Source: Bacillota bacterium
GTDB lineage: Bacteria; Bacillota; Clostridia; Lachnospirales; Lachnospiraceae
Direction of reading: 5' to 3'
NCBI GenBank assembly: GCA_023399055.1
Contig: JAEWQV010000014.1
Coordinates: 682,001-746,000, forward strand
Length of the DNA stretch: 64,000 nucleotides
Part shown: in pieces, positions 62,684 to 64,000 of the stretch
Layout of the letters: every line of letters begins with the position of its first letter
Numbering within the stretch: position 1 is the first letter of the stretch
The notes under the pieces: generated by a model
Told to the model about the DNA's origin: nothing
The model's database searches: none
The model's input: only the letters and a program-made list of their open reading frames with translations
Translations under genes and position numbers: made by a program

Positions 62684-64000
62684 TTAAGCCTGATTATGCT
62701 CAAACCATTCTATATATACCTTTTCTAGTTCCCTGCTTGCTTCCTCCTTTTCTTCAAGCAATTCCTTCAGTCTTGTAAAATTAGAGCTGTTTGCTTCAAT
62801 CATTACCTCCAGAGTTCTAATCTTTTCTTCTATCTCCTCAATGCTCTTTTCGAGAAGTTCCAGCTTTCTTGTATTTTTTGATTTAGAATTCTTCGGTTCC
62901 AAAAACAAGTTGCTAGTGGAGGTCTGCTTATTTAGATTATTGCTGTCTTGGAGTTTTACCGAATTATTTTGTACCATTGACTGTTTCTCCTGCAGCTTTT
63001 TTACTTCTTCTTGATAATATTCATAATCTCCGTTGTATTCCTTCGTGGTCAAATTCTCGATTTCAATTATTTTATCTGCCATTTTATCGATAAAATATCG
63101 ATCATGAGATACAAATAACAGTGTACCGCTGAAATTTAGCAAGGTTTCCTCCAGCACCTCTCGCGATTCTATATCAAGATGATTGGTTGGCTCATCTAAA
63201 ATTAAAAGATTAACCCCTTCAAACGTCAACGAACAAAGTTTTAGACGGCTCTTTTCTCCACCAGATAAGAATTTTATACTCTTATTAACATCTTCATTAA
63301 AGAATAATACCTTTGCCAATTGAGATCTGGCATCTCCATAAGTAAGGTTATGAAGTCTTGAAAAGTACTCTAAAACAGTTTGATCCTCATTTTTAAAATC
63401 AACCTGTTGGGGAAGATAACCAATAATAACTTGTGAGCCCAACTTAACTGTTCCGCCATCCGGTTCTATTTCTCCCAACAGCAGCTTAAGAAGTGTCGTT
63501 TTACCACAGCCATTCTCACCTATGATACAGACACTATCCTGATAAAAGACATTGATCTTTGCATCTTGAAAAAGCAATCGTTCTCCAAAGCTTTTCTTAA
63601 GATTAACTGCTTCGATCACTATTTTCCCGGACCTTCCTACCTCTGTTTGATTCAAACGTATCTTTCTTTTACTTAATATTGGACGGTCTAAGACGTCAAT
63701 TTTTTCAAGACGTTTTTCAATTTCTTTTGCGCGCTTATACATTACTTCACTGTCTCTCATTGCACCCCAGATACGAAAACGCTCAATCTGCTGCTCCATT
63801 CTATCTATCTTTTTCTGTTGATTTTGATATTCCTTTTGGGCTATTAAAAATCTTCTTTCCTTTTCCGTTACATAATAGCTGTAATTTCCGAGATATTCTT
63901 CTGCCTGGTCACTATTTAGTTCTATTACTCTGCTAACAACATTATCTAAAAAGAATCTGTCATGGGATATGATAAGTGCTGCTCCTTTATAGTCCTTCAG
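62684..64000 (-). CDS. ABC-F family ATPase, 5' end cut by window edge
   Basis: Soluble two-ATPase protein of the ABC-F class (translation or ribosome-protection factors). The visible part has 438 codons. It begins inside the first ATPase domain (GAALIISHDRFFLDNVV H-loop), then a charged linker helix, then the complete second domain: Walker A GENGCGKTTLLKLL, signature LSGGEKSRLKL, Walker B LLILDEPTNHLD, H-loop FVSHDRYFID. A C-terminal coiled coil of about 80 residues (KLELLEKSIEEIEEKIRTLEVMIEANSS) follows, as in YkpA/Uup-like members. Antibiotic resistance or a housekeeping role cannot be told apart here. Confidence 0.9.
   Translation of the reverse strand: MKDYKGAALIISHDRFFLDNVVSRVIELNSDQAEEYLGNYSYYVTEKERRFLIAQKEYQNQQKKIDRMEQQIERFRIWGAMRDSEVMYKRAKEIEKRLEKIDVLDRPILSKRKIRLNQTEVGRSGKIVIEAVNLKKSFGERLLFQDAKINVFYQDSVCIIGENGCGKTTLLKLLLGEIEPDGGTVKLGSQVIIGYLPQQVDFKNEDQTVLEYFSRLHNLTYGDARSQLAKVLFFNEDVNKSIKFLSGGEKSRLKLCSLTFEGVNLLILDEPTNHLDIESREVLEETLLNFSGTLLFVSHDRYFIDKMADKIIEIENLTTKEYNGDYEYYQEEVKKLQEKQSMVQNNSVKLQDSNNLNKQTSTSNLFLEPKNSKSKNTRKLELLEKSIEEIEEKIRTLEVMIEANSSNFTRLKELLEEKEEASRELEKVYIEWFEHNQA

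Overview
The window is AT-rich, has tightly packed operons, strong AGGAGG-type ribosome binding sites and several TTG starts. It carries S-layer-homology (SLH) anchors, a LysM/YaaH-type protein, a DUF1538-PII pair and many secreted multi-domain glycosidases. This suggests an anaerobic, spore-forming clostridium of the Lachnospiraceae type that lives on plant or algal polysaccharide. I saw no rRNA, tRNA, prophage or CRISPR array. Species is not assigned.

Layout. 1-15.4 kb: a block of exported carbohydrate-active proteins, all on the minus strand: two paralogous giant SLH-anchored clan GH-A (GH50/agarase-like) enzymes, the first cut by the window edge; a GH26 enzyme; a parallel beta-helix (pectate-lyase-like) protein; and a membrane-anchored PrsA/SurA-like foldase. 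Related carbohydrate-binding modules recur through the four exported proteins. 16-18.7 kb: ferrous iron uptake (feoA, feoB and a small Cys-rich partner) behind a Fur-box-like site. 18.9-22.6 kb: a MATE exporter, then an uncharacterised DUF1538 membrane protein with a tandem PII-like protein. 22.7-35.8 kb: a galactarate/glucarate catabolic locus (garR, gudD, DapA-type lyase, garD, tripartite TctCBA transporter; divergent garK and a D-2-hydroxyacid dehydrogenase), a PsiE-like protein, and a PrpR/NtrC-like regulator whose AAA+ motor looks dead. 36-43.9 kb: AEC transporter, an operon of sugar symporter, GH13 glucosidase and lipoprotein, an AraC/GyrI regulator and an aldo/keto reductase. 44.3-44.7 kb: a Csp-like Cys-rich copper protein, followed by a relic of a cyclopropane fatty acid synthase gene. 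45-50.5 kb: cheA, cheW, a chemoreceptor and an HD-GYP protein. 50.7-51.3 kb: a minimal tyrosine recombinase. 51.6-57.4 kb: a LysM/GH18-fold protein with a destroyed active site, then an ECF sigma factor, a membrane protein and an ABC transporter in overlapping genes. 57.7-58.9 kb: intact cfa. 59.2-62.5 kb: nickel-pincer cofactor genes larB, larC, larE with a structured leader. 62.7-64 kb: an ABC-F ATPase cut by the right edge.

How it works together. The surface enzymes would cut polysaccharide. The symporter/GH13 operon would import and split oligosaccharides. The gar/gud locus would turn imported aldarates into pyruvate and 2-phosphoglycerate. The most unusual items are the ATPase-dead PrpR-like regulator, the structured RNA-like leader of larB, the DUF1538/tandem-PII pair, the GH18-fold protein without catalytic acids, the cfa relic, and the repeat tracts in psiE-like and larC.
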